NCBI GenBank assembly: GCA_028823075.1
Contig: JAPKCE010000021.1
Span: forward strand, 1 to 13,537
Length of the DNA: 13,537 bases
Reading direction: 5' to 3'
From: Myxococcota bacterium
GTDB lineage: Bacteria; Myxococcota; UBA4151
In this document: piece by piece, positions 7,375 to 13,537 of the stretch
Layout of the letters: every line of letters starts with the position of its first letter
Position numbering within the stretch: the first letter of the stretch is position 1
The notes under the pieces: model-generated
Database searches by the model: none
Told to the model about the DNA's origin: nothing
Seen by the model: only the letters and a program-made list of their open reading frames with translations
Program-made: the position numbers and the translations under genes

Positions 7375-8085
7375 ATGCATTTTCCAGCTCCCCCACCCGC
7401 GCTGCGCAAGCTCCTCATCGCCCTCTGCGTCGCCTACTTCCTGTCTATGTTGGCCTTGCGAGGCGGGGTTACAGGGTTTTATTCGCATCTCGAACTTCAG
7501 CCTGCCGCTGTATTTTCCGGACAGATTTGGCGCCTGCTAAGCTACGGGCTTCTGCACGGTTCGGTGGGTCACCTCATTGGCAACCTGCTGCTGTTTTACT
7601 TTTTTGGTATGGAGATCGAACGCCAATTTGGGGCGCGCATGCTGTGGAAGTTGACGGCGCTTTGCACCTTGGGCGGAGGTATCGTGGCCGCCGTGGCGAG
7701 CACCGTGGGTCTAGCCTCCCAAGCGCCGGTTATCGGAGCTAGCGGCGGAGCCTTAGGCATGCTTGTTGCCTGGTGCCTGGTCAATGCGCGACGCAGCATT
7801 AACCTGTTCGGAATCTTGCCGCTGACCGGCAAACAGTTGCTCTACCTAAGCGTTGGTTTCGAGTTGTTGATGGCGGTCAGCCCGAGCAACAACAGCTCAG
7901 CGGCTCATCTCGGCGGAATGGCAAGTGCCTGGCTCGTAATAACCGGTGGTATCGCCCCGCGGCACTGGCTCAAGAAGTTACGCCTCGCTAGTCTTCGGCG
8001 CGGCATGCGCAAGCAGAATCAACCGAAGTTAAGCGTACTTCGAGGCGGTAAGAAACAAGCGAGCAAAGACGACTGGCTCAACTGA
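7375..8085 (+). CDS. Rhomboid family intramembrane serine protease
   Basis: This 236-residue, multi-helix membrane protein has the full rhomboid signature. Counting from ATG 7375, the loop and second helix hold QIWRLLSYGLLHGSVGHLIGN (50-70), with the HxxxN pair His66/Asn70. The catalytic motif GASGG (121-125) gives Ser123. The second catalytic residue is His178, in AAHLGGMASAW of the last core helix. Six hydrophobic segments are followed by a basic cytoplasmic tail (about 200-236). The enzyme cleaves transmembrane helices of other membrane proteins within the bilayer. A GTG at 7372 directly after the previous stop would add one residue. No clear ribosome binding site is seen, so translation probably depends on coupling to the metalloprotease gene. 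The 3' end overlaps the 3' end of the convergent ribonuclease D gene by eight bases. Confidence 0.9.
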   Translation: MHFPAPPPALRKLLIALCVAYFLSMLALRGGVTGFYSHLELQPAAVFSGQIWRLLSYGLLHGSVGHLIGNLLLFYFFGMEIERQFGARMLWKLTALCTLGGGIVAAVASTVGLASQAPVIGASGGALGMLVAWCLVNARRSINLFGILPLTGKQLLYLSVGFELLMAVSPSNNSSAAHLGGMASAWLVITGGIAPRHWLKKLRLASLRRGMRKQNQPKLSVLRGGKKQASKDDWLN

Positions 8086-9088
8086 GCAGCGCTTTCAATT
8101 CGTCATTGAAGCGCTCATCGCGCCATCCTTGAAGGCCGGCGACCTCCCCGGTGGCTAGCCCGCCAGCCAACTCGTCGATACTTTGGGGCGAAAGTACCAT
8201 ACTCGCGTCCATTTGATGGCGCTCTGCCGCATCTAAACGCCACGCTTTGATCAGCTTTTCGCGCGCTTTATAGTCGTCGCTTCGCCTAGGTTTCTGTGGC
8301 CATTCTAGAGGTTTCGAAGCTTTTAATAGACCTTTTAAAGCCCGTTCTTTGGGAAGCATTTTCCCCTCGGCCATGCGCAACACTAGGGCATCGCCGAGCA
8401 CCCTGAACTCCGGTAAATTGGTTTCTTCGGCTTGAGCAAAGCGCCAATCGAGCAAGGTTTGGGCTCGGCCGTAGACCAACGGGCTCGCTCGGCGCAGCTT
8501 TTTGAGTTTATAAAAAGCCTTGGGGCTGCGTTCGCCCAGGCGCATAGCGCGCTCAAGAACTAAGGCAGACTCTTCCACCCAGGCGTTCTCTAAGCCGCGC
8601 TCCTCGAGCTGCAGTGCAAGCACCTCATTCATCGTCCGCAGATGCACCACATCGCCAATTGCATAATGGCGCTGCGCCTCGTTCAAAGGGCGCCGCAACC
8701 AATCGCTACGCTGTTCAGATTTATCGAGCTCGAGCCCGAGAATCGCCTCGCCCAGAGCGGCCAAGCCGAAGCGTTCGTAACCCACAAGGCGCGCCGCTAT
8801 CTGCGTGTCTAAGCAGCGCCGAGGCAGAGCCCAGCCTGCAGCTTCGAGCAGCCACCAGTCGTGGGTCCCATCATGGCTCAGCCAATCCCCACCCCAGCCA
8901 GAAAGCGGCGACAGATCGAGTTCCAAGGGGTCGATCAGCACCTCGCCGCCATCCCATGCCACCTGTACCAGTGCCAAACGAGCGTTGAAATAGCGCTGGT
9001 TATCGTATTCAGTGTCTACAAAAATTTGCTGCGGCGAAACCTCTTGGGTGAGGGCTTGCAGTTCTTCTCGGCTGTCGATCCATCTCAT
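8078..9088 (-). CDS. rnd: Ribonuclease D
   Basis: This DEDD-type 3'-5' exoribonuclease acts in tRNA 3' maturation and RNA turnover in the cytoplasm. The 336-residue protein has Exo I as VDTEYD (24-29; Asp25, Glu27) where DTEF is usual. Exo II is in SHDGTHDWWLL, with Asp77 the probable metal ligand. Then come CLDTQIAARL and the family stretch KSEQRSDWLRRPLNEAQ (123-139). Exo III is YAIGDVVHL, with Tyr142 and Asp146. An HRDC-like domain follows at about 190-260 (KAFYKLKKLRR...). It is somewhat shorter than the E. coli enzyme (about 375 residues). ATG 9088 overlaps the upstream gene stop as ATGA, so it is translated as the last gene of a three-gene operon with two envelope proteins. Confidence 0.92.
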   Translation of the reverse strand: MRWIDSREELQALTQEVSPQQIFVDTEYDNQRYFNARLALVQVAWDGGEVLIDPLELDLSPLSGWGGDWLSHDGTHDWWLLEAAGWALPRRCLDTQIAARLVGYERFGLAALGEAILGLELDKSEQRSDWLRRPLNEAQRHYAIGDVVHLRTMNEVLALQLEERGLENAWVEESALVLERAMRLGERSPKAFYKLKKLRRASPLVYGRAQTLLDWRFAQAEETNLPEFRVLGDALVLRMAEGKMLPKERALKGLLKASKPLEWPQKPRRSDDYKAREKLIKAWRLDAAERHQMDASMVLSPQSIDELAGGLATGEVAGLQGWRDERFNDELKALLS

Positions 9089-10026
9089 TGGCTAATAATC
9101 TCCGGCAAGGTCAAATGCTCACCAATACCGTCGACATAACCTACGAGTTGACCTTGCGAACCAAAGATAAAGCAACCCGCGCATGAAGGGCTGGCGACCC
9201 CAAAGGCGAGATTGGTTTGTAGCGGTCGTGTTTGCTCCGGCAACCCGACGCGCAAAGGTCTCGGCCAGCGAAAGCCAAGAACGGTTTGCTCGCGTGTCGG
9301 TGCCGTAAATTGTTCATTTTCCTCACCCGGAAAGCCTACATTTTCGAGGCGAACTAAGCCTCTACCGAAGGGGCGCAAACGCAAGGGCCTGTCAAAGACC
9401 ATGGCATTAGCTGCATTGACCTTGCCGCCATCACCGAGCACGCGCAGACCGCTACCCCAAATTCGGTACAAAACGTCCGCCCGACCGCCTTGCCGCTGCG
9501 CTGCCCCGCGCTGACTTTGCAGACTGCTATCGGACCAAGGGTCAGCGACTCGCTCGGGTACTAACAGATCCCCATCAACGCCATGAACAACGCCCATACC
9601 AGCTGCGTGGTGCGCCAACTCAAACGGCTCCCCCGCTTTACGGCGCCAACGAATCACTGTCTCGACGAGGGCTAAGCGACGTTGAATACGCGTCACCAAA
9701 GGGTCTCGATGAGCTAGCCGTTGCGGAAGGGCCTTTGGCACCTTTGCTCGGACTTGAGATGAACTACCTACGTTATTGGGCGATGATAATGCAGCTTTCG
9801 GCGGATTCGCTTCGCTAACAATATCATTTCGAACACGCGCTGCTTCGAGGCCCGCTACTCGTTCTTCAAGGTCTCTTATTCGATCCTGCTGTTGACGAGA
9901 TTCGGCATGCAGCGAGGCCTTCATCCAGGTGATGGGAAGAACCGACGGAATAATTAACAGTCCGAGAACAAGGCAGGCGCGAAAAGCCATTAAGGCCCCC
10001 GAGGTCTTTGCCCTATTGTTAATCAC
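9085..10026 (-). CDS. Membrane-anchored coiled-coil protein of unknown function
   Basis: I do not recognise this 313-residue protein. It has one N-terminal membrane segment (about residues 14-34), then a short coiled coil (about 43-64, RQQQDRIRDLEERVAGLEAA). An Ala/Ser/Pro linker leads to a basic helical stretch (about 105-130) and a C-terminal domain of short beta segments (about 134-313), which contains SPSCAGCFIF with a CxxC pair at 282 and 285. The expected topology is a small cytoplasmic N-terminus with the bulk in the periplasm. CxxC could be a redox or metal site, but the surroundings do not look like thioredoxin. The longest frame starts at GTG 10026; ATG 9990 (residue 13) would place the membrane segment at the very N-terminus and is an equally good choice. 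It starts 15 bases after the stop of the preceding gene and overlaps the rnd start. Confidence 0.7.
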   Translation of the reverse strand: MINNRAKTSGALMAFRACLVLGLLIIPSVLPITWMKASLHAESRQQQDRIRDLEERVAGLEAARVRNDIVSEANPPKAALSSPNNVGSSSQVRAKVPKALPQRLAHRDPLVTRIQRRLALVETVIRWRRKAGEPFELAHHAAGMGVVHGVDGDLLVPERVADPWSDSSLQSQRGAAQRQGGRADVLYRIWGSGLRVLGDGGKVNAANAMVFDRPLRLRPFGRGLVRLENVGFPGEENEQFTAPTREQTVLGFRWPRPLRVGLPEQTRPLQTNLAFGVASPSCAGCFIFGSQGQLVGYVDGIGEHLTLPEIISQ

Positions 10027-10041
10027 GGAACTCGCTTTGAA

Positions 10042-10746
10042 TCAGTTGCCTGCGGAAGCTGGTGGTCGAGGAGGCTCGCCGACACCAGCGCCGGCACCGC
10101 CGCCACTGCTCGGCAAAGAACCAGCGTTGCTGCCCTCGACCAGTCCGCCGCCAGTAGAATCTTGACCGACGACTTCGCCGCTTTCACTTCCTTCGCCCTC
10201 AGCGGAGCCTTCGCCATTCTGGGGAAGTTCGCCGTCCTGCCATTCGCGAGAATCGCCGAACACAGGTTTGGTCGCTAAGATGTTACGATTTTGTATCGCT
10301 TGCGCTTCGTCGACTTGGGTCTGAGTATCGCCCGTTGCGGTCGCCGAGGAGCCCACGCAATTGACCGCCTGGACGGTTAGGCTGTTAACCCGATCTCGAC
10401 TGGTCATGATCTTATTATGCTCATAGGAAGCCTGATCGACGTCGTTATGAGAGGCAGCCTGGGTAAGCCCCCGAAAGGCGTCTTCAGAGATGCGGATGAT
10501 ACCTTTGACCACAGTAAGCTTTTCGTTGACGCAACTCATGCGCACAATGTCCGAACCCTGACGAGCTTCACGCAAAATATCGACTGTGCGTCGCATGCCC
10601 TGATTCATGCTCAACTGAGCCTCTTGAGCCTCGGCGATCATCGCCGGAAGACGTTCCCCGCCTTCCGCTCCACGCGCGTTAAGTGGCTCCGGCACGATCT
10701 GCGAAAAAATCAGCGAAACAGCGAATAATGAAAGCAAACTCGGCAT
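10042..10746 (-). CDS. Secreted helical protein with Gly/Ser/Glu-rich tail, unknown function
   Basis: The 234-residue protein has a signal peptide (residues 1 to about 25), then a predominantly helical domain (about 30-160). That domain carries two cysteines, in VRMSCVNEKLTVV (Cys72) and QAVNCVG (Cys130), which may form a disulphide. The tail (about 172-234) is low complexity, made of Gly, Ser, Glu and Pro. The pattern of a Cys-x-x-(D/E)-K-L motif and a second Cys about 58 residues later resembles periplasmic hypothetical proteins I recall from myxobacteria; no function is known. I chose ATG 10746 over GTG 10749 because AGGAGG (10752-10757) is five bases from the ATG and only two from the GTG. 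It is the first gene of the operon that continues with the coiled-coil protein and rnd. Confidence 0.78.
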   Translation of the reverse strand: MPSLLSLFAVSLIFSQIVPEPLNARGAEGGERLPAMIAEAQEAQLSMNQGMRRTVDILREARQGSDIVRMSCVNEKLTVVKGIIRISEDAFRGLTQAASHNDVDQASYEHNKIMTSRDRVNSLTVQAVNCVGSSATATGDTQTQVDEAQAIQNRNILATKPVFGDSREWQDGELPQNGEGSAEGEGSESGEVVGQDSTGGGLVEGSNAGSLPSSGGGAGAGVGEPPRPPASAGN

Positions 10747-10776
10747 CACAGCCTCCTCACGACAACCATACTTCTC

Positions 10777-10806
10777 TATCTAGCCATAGTCGGTTAGCAG
10801 CGTCAA
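10777..10806 (-). promoter_or_regulatory. Candidate sigma-70-type promoter for the secreted-protein/rnd operon
   Basis: On the minus strand TTGACG (10801-10806, five of six -35 consensus bases) is followed, after an 18-base spacer, by TAGATA (10777-10782, three of six -10 bases). It lies 30 bases upstream of ATG 10746 in a 99-base divergent gap shared with maf. The -35 is strong and the -10 weak. Confidence 0.35.
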
Positions 10807-10845
10807 CGCGAAGCGCCCCAATCGGCGAAATTTTTAAGGAAAAAA

Positions 10846-11415
10846 TTGCCTCCTTCCTATCGACTTCATCTCGCCTCCCAGTCACCACGACGATACCAAC
10901 TTCTCGAAGGCGCCGGCTTTGAGGTTATCTGCGTAAGAAGCCGGGCAGAACCGGACTTGCCTAACAACGGAGATGGCGCCGCGCAGGCCATGCGCTCCGC
11001 ACTCGGCAAACTTCCGCTAACTTTTGATGGCTCGGTACTGCTGAGCGCTGATACCGTCGTTCATCAAGGGCAGCGATGTTTCGGAAAGCCGAATGATGCC
11101 GACCACGCGGCGCATATGCTCGCAGCGCTCGCAGGAAGCGCTCACCAAGTCAGCACCGCAGTCGCGCTGCGCCATGAAGACGGTGTCGTCAGCTTTTGCG
11201 TGAGCAGCGATGTGCACTTTCGGCGACTTAGCGAGATGGAGATCAGGTACTATATTGCGAGCGGCGAGCCCATGGATAAAGCTGGCGCGTATGGCATTCA
11301 GGGACTCGGAGCCGGTCTCATCGAATCCGTAAGTGGCTCGCATACCTGTGTCGTCGGCTTGCCGCTTAGCGAAACGCTTGCGGCTCTCGCTCAACTTGGA
11401 GTCCTTCGTCGATGA
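10846..11415 (+). CDS. maf: Maf-like nucleotide pyrophosphatase (dTTPase/UTPase type)
   Basis: The protein hydrolyses non-canonical or pyrimidine nucleoside triphosphates to monophosphates in the cytoplasm, as a house-cleaning enzyme that some species also link to septum control. Its 189 residues hold the family motifs in order: LASQSPRRYQLL (9-20), SADTVV (67-72, Asp69 as metal or base residue), FGKPNDADHAAHMLAALAGSAHQVSTAV (79-106, with Lys81) and DKAGAYGIQG (144-153), then SHTCVVGLPL. DKAGAYGIQG fits the YhdE-type subgroup. The usual LAxxKA motif is degenerate (SALGKL, 51-56). The start is TTG 10846, supported by AAGGA (10836-10840) five bases upstream; there is no in-frame ATG before the first motif. 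The stop overlaps yggS as ATGA. Confidence 0.9.
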   Translation: MPPSYRLHLASQSPRRYQLLEGAGFEVICVRSRAEPDLPNNGDGAAQAMRSALGKLPLTFDGSVLLSADTVVHQGQRCFGKPNDADHAAHMLAALAGSAHQVSTAVALRHEDGVVSFCVSSDVHFRRLSEMEIRYYIASGEPMDKAGAYGIQGLGAGLIESVSGSHTCVVGLPLSETLAALAQLGVLRR

Positions 11416-12071
11416 AGGCCTTGGCGGAAATGGACTCGATTGCAACGACCTTGCAGGGCGCTTGTGAAGCTGTCGGGGCGACCCTCATCGCCGTCGTCAA
11501 AGGGCAGCCGAACGCAACAATTTTGGCAGCCTACAATCTAGGTATTCGCAACTTTGCTCAAAGCTACATTCAAGAAGCGCTGCGCTGCCAGGACGAGTTG
11601 TCGGACGAAATGCCCGACGCACGCTGGCATTTCATTGGCCGGATACAGAGCAATAAAACCAAGCACCTCGAGAAGGGCTGGCTGCGCGTCCACAGCGTCG
11701 ACCGTCTACGCATCGCTAAACGTCTGGGCTGCGCAGAGGCTCTAATTCAAGTCCGACTCGGTGGAGAACACAGTAAAGCTGGGGTCAACCCACTAGACCT
11801 TGCCCACTTTCTAGAAGAGTTGAAGGGCCAGACCGAACTTCGCGTGCGCGGGCTGATGGCCCTCCCCCCCCCTCAGCATCAATGGGGGAAGAACAACTAT
11901 TTTGCCGAACTGCGCCAACTTCGAGAGGCTATGACCCGGCTCGGCTTGCTCGACTCGGAGGGTGCTGAACTGAGTATGGGGACGAGCGCCGATTACCCGC
12001 TGGCATTAAGCACTGGCGCGACCTGGATCCGAGTCGGCTCGGCACTGCTCGGTCCTCGCTTGACGCGTTAA
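11412..12071 (+). CDS. yggS: YggS/PLPBP family pyridoxal-phosphate homeostasis protein
   Basis: This PLP-carrier protein of the alanine-racemase-like TIM-barrel fold balances vitamin B6 and amino/keto-acid pools; no enzymatic reaction is established. The 219 residues show LIAVVKGQP with the PLP Lys30, GIRNFAQSYIQEAL (44-57), WHFIGRIQSNKTK (72-84), LIQVRLGGEHSKAGV (111-125), GLMALPPP (147-154), LSMGTSADYPLAL (187-199) and WIRVGSALLGPR (205-216). The first two depart from the usual AVSKT and NFGENYVQE, so PLP-site details may differ. ATG 11412 overlaps the maf stop; ATG 11430 is an alternative that removes six residues. A run of nine Cs (11864-11872) lies in frame within the gene. Confidence 0.92.
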   Translation: MKALAEMDSIATTLQGACEAVGATLIAVVKGQPNATILAAYNLGIRNFAQSYIQEALRCQDELSDEMPDARWHFIGRIQSNKTKHLEKGWLRVHSVDRLRIAKRLGCAEALIQVRLGGEHSKAGVNPLDLAHFLEELKGQTELRVRGLMALPPPQHQWGKNNYFAELRQLREAMTRLGLLDSEGAELSMGTSADYPLALSTGATWIRVGSALLGPRLTR

Positions 12072-12101
12072 AGCCAGCGATACGTACCGATCGTTAGGCC
12101 C

Positions 12102-12143
12102 AAAAATGCGCAACCTCGCCCGGATGAACCACGACGAGGTTGC
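12102..12143 (-). terminator. Rho-independent terminator of the rpoA-rplQ operon
   Basis: GCAACCTCG (12110-12118) and CGAGGTTGC (12135-12143) form a perfect 9-bp stem with a 16-base loop. On the minus strand the stem is followed three bases later by TTTTT (12102-12106), as expected for termination of the ribosomal operon. On the plus strand only TTT follows, so it may also stop maf-yggS transcription, but less well. Confidence 0.65.
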
Positions 12144-12189
12144 TTTCGACCCGAAGCTCAACACTAAGGCTGAGCTGGAAAACCAATAT

Positions 12190-12540
12190 TTAAACTAAGC
12201 TGATACGCGCCATAGAAGCCATATCGCCTTTGCGAGCGCCGAGTTTGTGAATGCGTGTGTATCCACCCGGACGATCAGCGTAGCGAGGGCCGATCTCTTC
12301 GAAGAGCTTGGACAGCACCTCTTTGTCTTTGATCGACACCTCCGCTAGGCGGAGGTTATGCAGACCACCCGTTCGCGCCAGGGTGATCAACGGCTCGATG
12401 TAGCCGCGCAAGGCCTTAGCCTTGGGCTCGGTGGTAACAATAGCTTCGTGACGCAGTAAACTCGTGGTCATGTTACGAAACATCGCTTTCCGATGCGACG
12501 AAGTACGACCTAGTTTGACGCCTGATTTGCGATGACGCAT
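12190..12540 (-). CDS. rplQ: 50S ribosomal protein L17
   Basis: This is a large-subunit ribosomal protein near the exit tunnel. The 116-residue sequence has the conserved opening MRHRKSGVKLGRTSSHRKAM, then FRNMTTSLLRHEAIVTTEPKAKALR, IEPLITLAR, and the C-terminal GPRYADRPGGYTRIHKLGARKGD. Its length is near that of short bacterial L17 proteins (E. coli about 127). GGAG lies about eight bases before the ATG. It follows rpoA after 24 bases, the normal end of the alpha operon, and has the hairpin terminator downstream. Confidence 0.97.
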   Translation of the reverse strand: MRHRKSGVKLGRTSSHRKAMFRNMTTSLLRHEAIVTTEPKAKALRGYIEPLITLARTGGLHNLRLAEVSIKDKEVLSKLFEEIGPRYADRPGGYTRIHKLGARKGDMASMARISLV

Positions 12541-12564
12541 GACTTTCTCCGGTACCTGCGAATA

Positions 12565-13537
12565 CTAACTATCGGCAGACAGTTGCAACGAGGGGTGATT
12601 CGCCGGCGGCCAATTCTCGAGACGCATCCCGAGGCTCAGACCCATTTCGGCGAGAACATTTTTGATCTCTTTAAGCGACTTACGCCCAAAGTTCTTGGTG
12701 CGAAGCATCTCGGCTTCGCTGCGCTGGACCAGATCACCGATCAACTTGATATTGGCGGTCTGCAAGCAGTTCATTGAACGCACGCTGAGTTCCAACTCGT
12801 CGACCGAACGCAACAGGTTGGCGTTGATCTCTTCTTGGGTCTCTTCTTCAATCTCAAACTCGAGGGTCTCGGGCTCTTCGAAGTTGATGAAGAGTTGCGA
12901 ATACTCTTTGAGGATTTTCGCAGCAATACCCACGGCGTCTTCCGGGATGACGGTACCATCAGTCCAGACTTCGAGGACCAGCCTGTCGTAATCGGTGCGT
13001 TGACCGACACGCGCATGGCTAACGCGGAAGTTGACTTTGTTCACCGGGCTATAGAGCGCATCGATCCAGATGGTGCCGACTGGCGCCTTCTCTGCGGCAA
13101 GCTCTTTGGCCGGCACATAACCTTTACCCGCGGTAACCTGGAATTCACCTTCAAACACGCCGCCTTCAGCGACGTGACAGATGATGTGGTCCGGGTTGAG
13201 AACCTTAACCGACGAATCGGTCTCGAGATCTGCTGCGGTGACCACGCAAGGACCCTCGGCGCGTACGCGCAGGGTGCGGGTCTCATGATTACCTTCGAGT
13301 CGTAGGCAAACCTCTTTCAGGTTGAGGACGATGTCGGTGACATCTTCAACAACATTCTCGAGAGCCGTAAACTCATGCAGTGCGCCCTTGATGCGGGTGC
13401 TGGTGACGGCATAGCCGTGCAGCGATCCGAGCAGGATGCGGCGCAGGGCATTGCCCAAGGTATGTCCGTAACCGCGCTCGAGCGGTTCGGCGATGAACTT
13501 GCCGTATTTTTCGGTCAGGCCGTCGCGTTCGACGACA
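12565..13537 (-). CDS. rpoA: DNA-directed RNA polymerase subunit alpha, 5' end cut by window edge
   Basis: This subunit dimerises to start assembly of RNA polymerase, and its C-terminal domain binds UP elements and activators. 323 codons plus the stop are visible. The frame is open to the window edge, encoding KFIAEPLERGYGHT just before LGNALRRILLGSLHGYAVTS, so only the first few residues are missing; the internal TTG at 13458 is not the start. The N-terminal domain continues through GALHEFTALENVVEDVTDIV. The C-terminal domain is at about 245-310 of the visible protein (LELSVRSMNCLQTANIKLIG, LRTKNFGRKSLKEIKNVLAE, GLSLGM), with the helix-hairpin-helix DNA-binding residues intact. An acidic linker (EIEEETQEE) joins the domains. 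Confidence 0.98.
   Translation of the reverse strand, partial: VVERDGLTEKYGKFIAEPLERGYGHTLGNALRRILLGSLHGYAVTSTRIKGALHEFTALENVVEDVTDIVLNLKEVCLRLEGNHETRTLRVRAEGPCVVTAADLETDSSVKVLNPDHIICHVAEGGVFEGEFQVTAGKGYVPAKELAAEKAPVGTIWIDALYSPVNKVNFRVSHARVGQRTDYDRLVLEVWTDGTVIPEDAVGIAAKILKEYSQLFINFEEPETLEFEIEEETQEEINANLLRSVDELELSVRSMNCLQTANIKLIGDLVQRSEAEMLRTKNFGRKSLKEIKNVLAEMGLSLGMRLENWPPANHPSLQLSADS

Noticed and set aside
8076..8087. GCTCAACTGAGC as a bidirectional terminator
   Set aside because: At most a four-base-pair stem with a four-base loop and no T tract on either strand.
11017..11445. 142-codon minus-strand frame over maf
   Set aside because: It is antisense to maf and the start of yggS, both of which have clear family motifs.
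12155..12176. Second hairpin (AGCTCA/TGAGCT) downstream of rplQ
   Set aside because: A six-base-pair stem with a ten-base loop and no T run; the adjacent nine-base-pair hairpin is the better terminator.
12835..13305. 156-codon plus-strand frame within rpoA
   Set aside because: It is antisense to the highly conserved rpoA coding sequence, which fully explains the open frame.
13456..13458. TTG as the start of rpoA
   Set aside because: The conserved alpha-subunit sequence (FIAEPLERGYGHT) continues in frame upstream to the window edge.

Overview
The window looks like a chromosomal segment of a Gram-negative bacterium of the former Deltaproteobacteria (Myxococcota or Bradymonadales-like), at a moderately high GC that I judge by eye. 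The evidence is: a very small ribbon-helix-helix protein of a type I associate with myxobacteria (2638-2802, minus), several lipoproteins and secreted proteins, an outer-membrane barrel protein, and a membrane protein whose C-terminal layout (one membrane helix followed by a short Gly-Ser-Leu tail) I associate with that group. The lineage call is inference. I see no insertion sequence, phage gene, CRISPR array, tRNA or rRNA.

Left part (1-6040), envelope proteins. On the plus strand, a seven-bladed kelch-type lipoprotein (130-1719) is translationally coupled by an ATGA overlap to a secreted, cysteine-containing protein with an acidic heptapeptide repeat and a C-terminal membrane helix (1716-2633). 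Converging on it from the minus strand is an operon-like run: a LEA14/WHy-type lipoprotein (5213-6040), a large outer-membrane beta-barrel protein (2882-5137 by conventional codons, probably starting just after the lipoprotein stop codon), and the 54-residue RHH protein (2638-2802).

Middle (6127-8085), two membrane or secreted proteases on the plus strand: a HExxH zinc metalloprotease and, directly after it, a rhomboid intramembrane serine protease. The rhomboid converges, with overlapping stop codons, on a minus-strand operon (8078-10746). Read in transcription order, that operon encodes a secreted helical protein with a low-complexity tail, a membrane-anchored coiled-coil protein of unknown function, and ribonuclease D.

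Right part (10846-13537), housekeeping. maf (nucleotide pyrophosphatase) and yggS (PLP-binding homeostasis protein) are coupled by an ATGA overlap on the plus strand. They converge, across a 9-bp-stem hairpin terminator, on the end of the ribosomal alpha operon: rplQ (L17) and rpoA (RNA polymerase alpha, cut by the window edge).

Nothing here forms an obvious new defence or mobile system. The best leads are the barrel/LEA-lipoprotein pair that is separated by one in-frame stop codon and has no canonical start for the barrel, the kelch/acidic-repeat pair, and the two unrecognised envelope genes cotranscribed with ribonuclease D.
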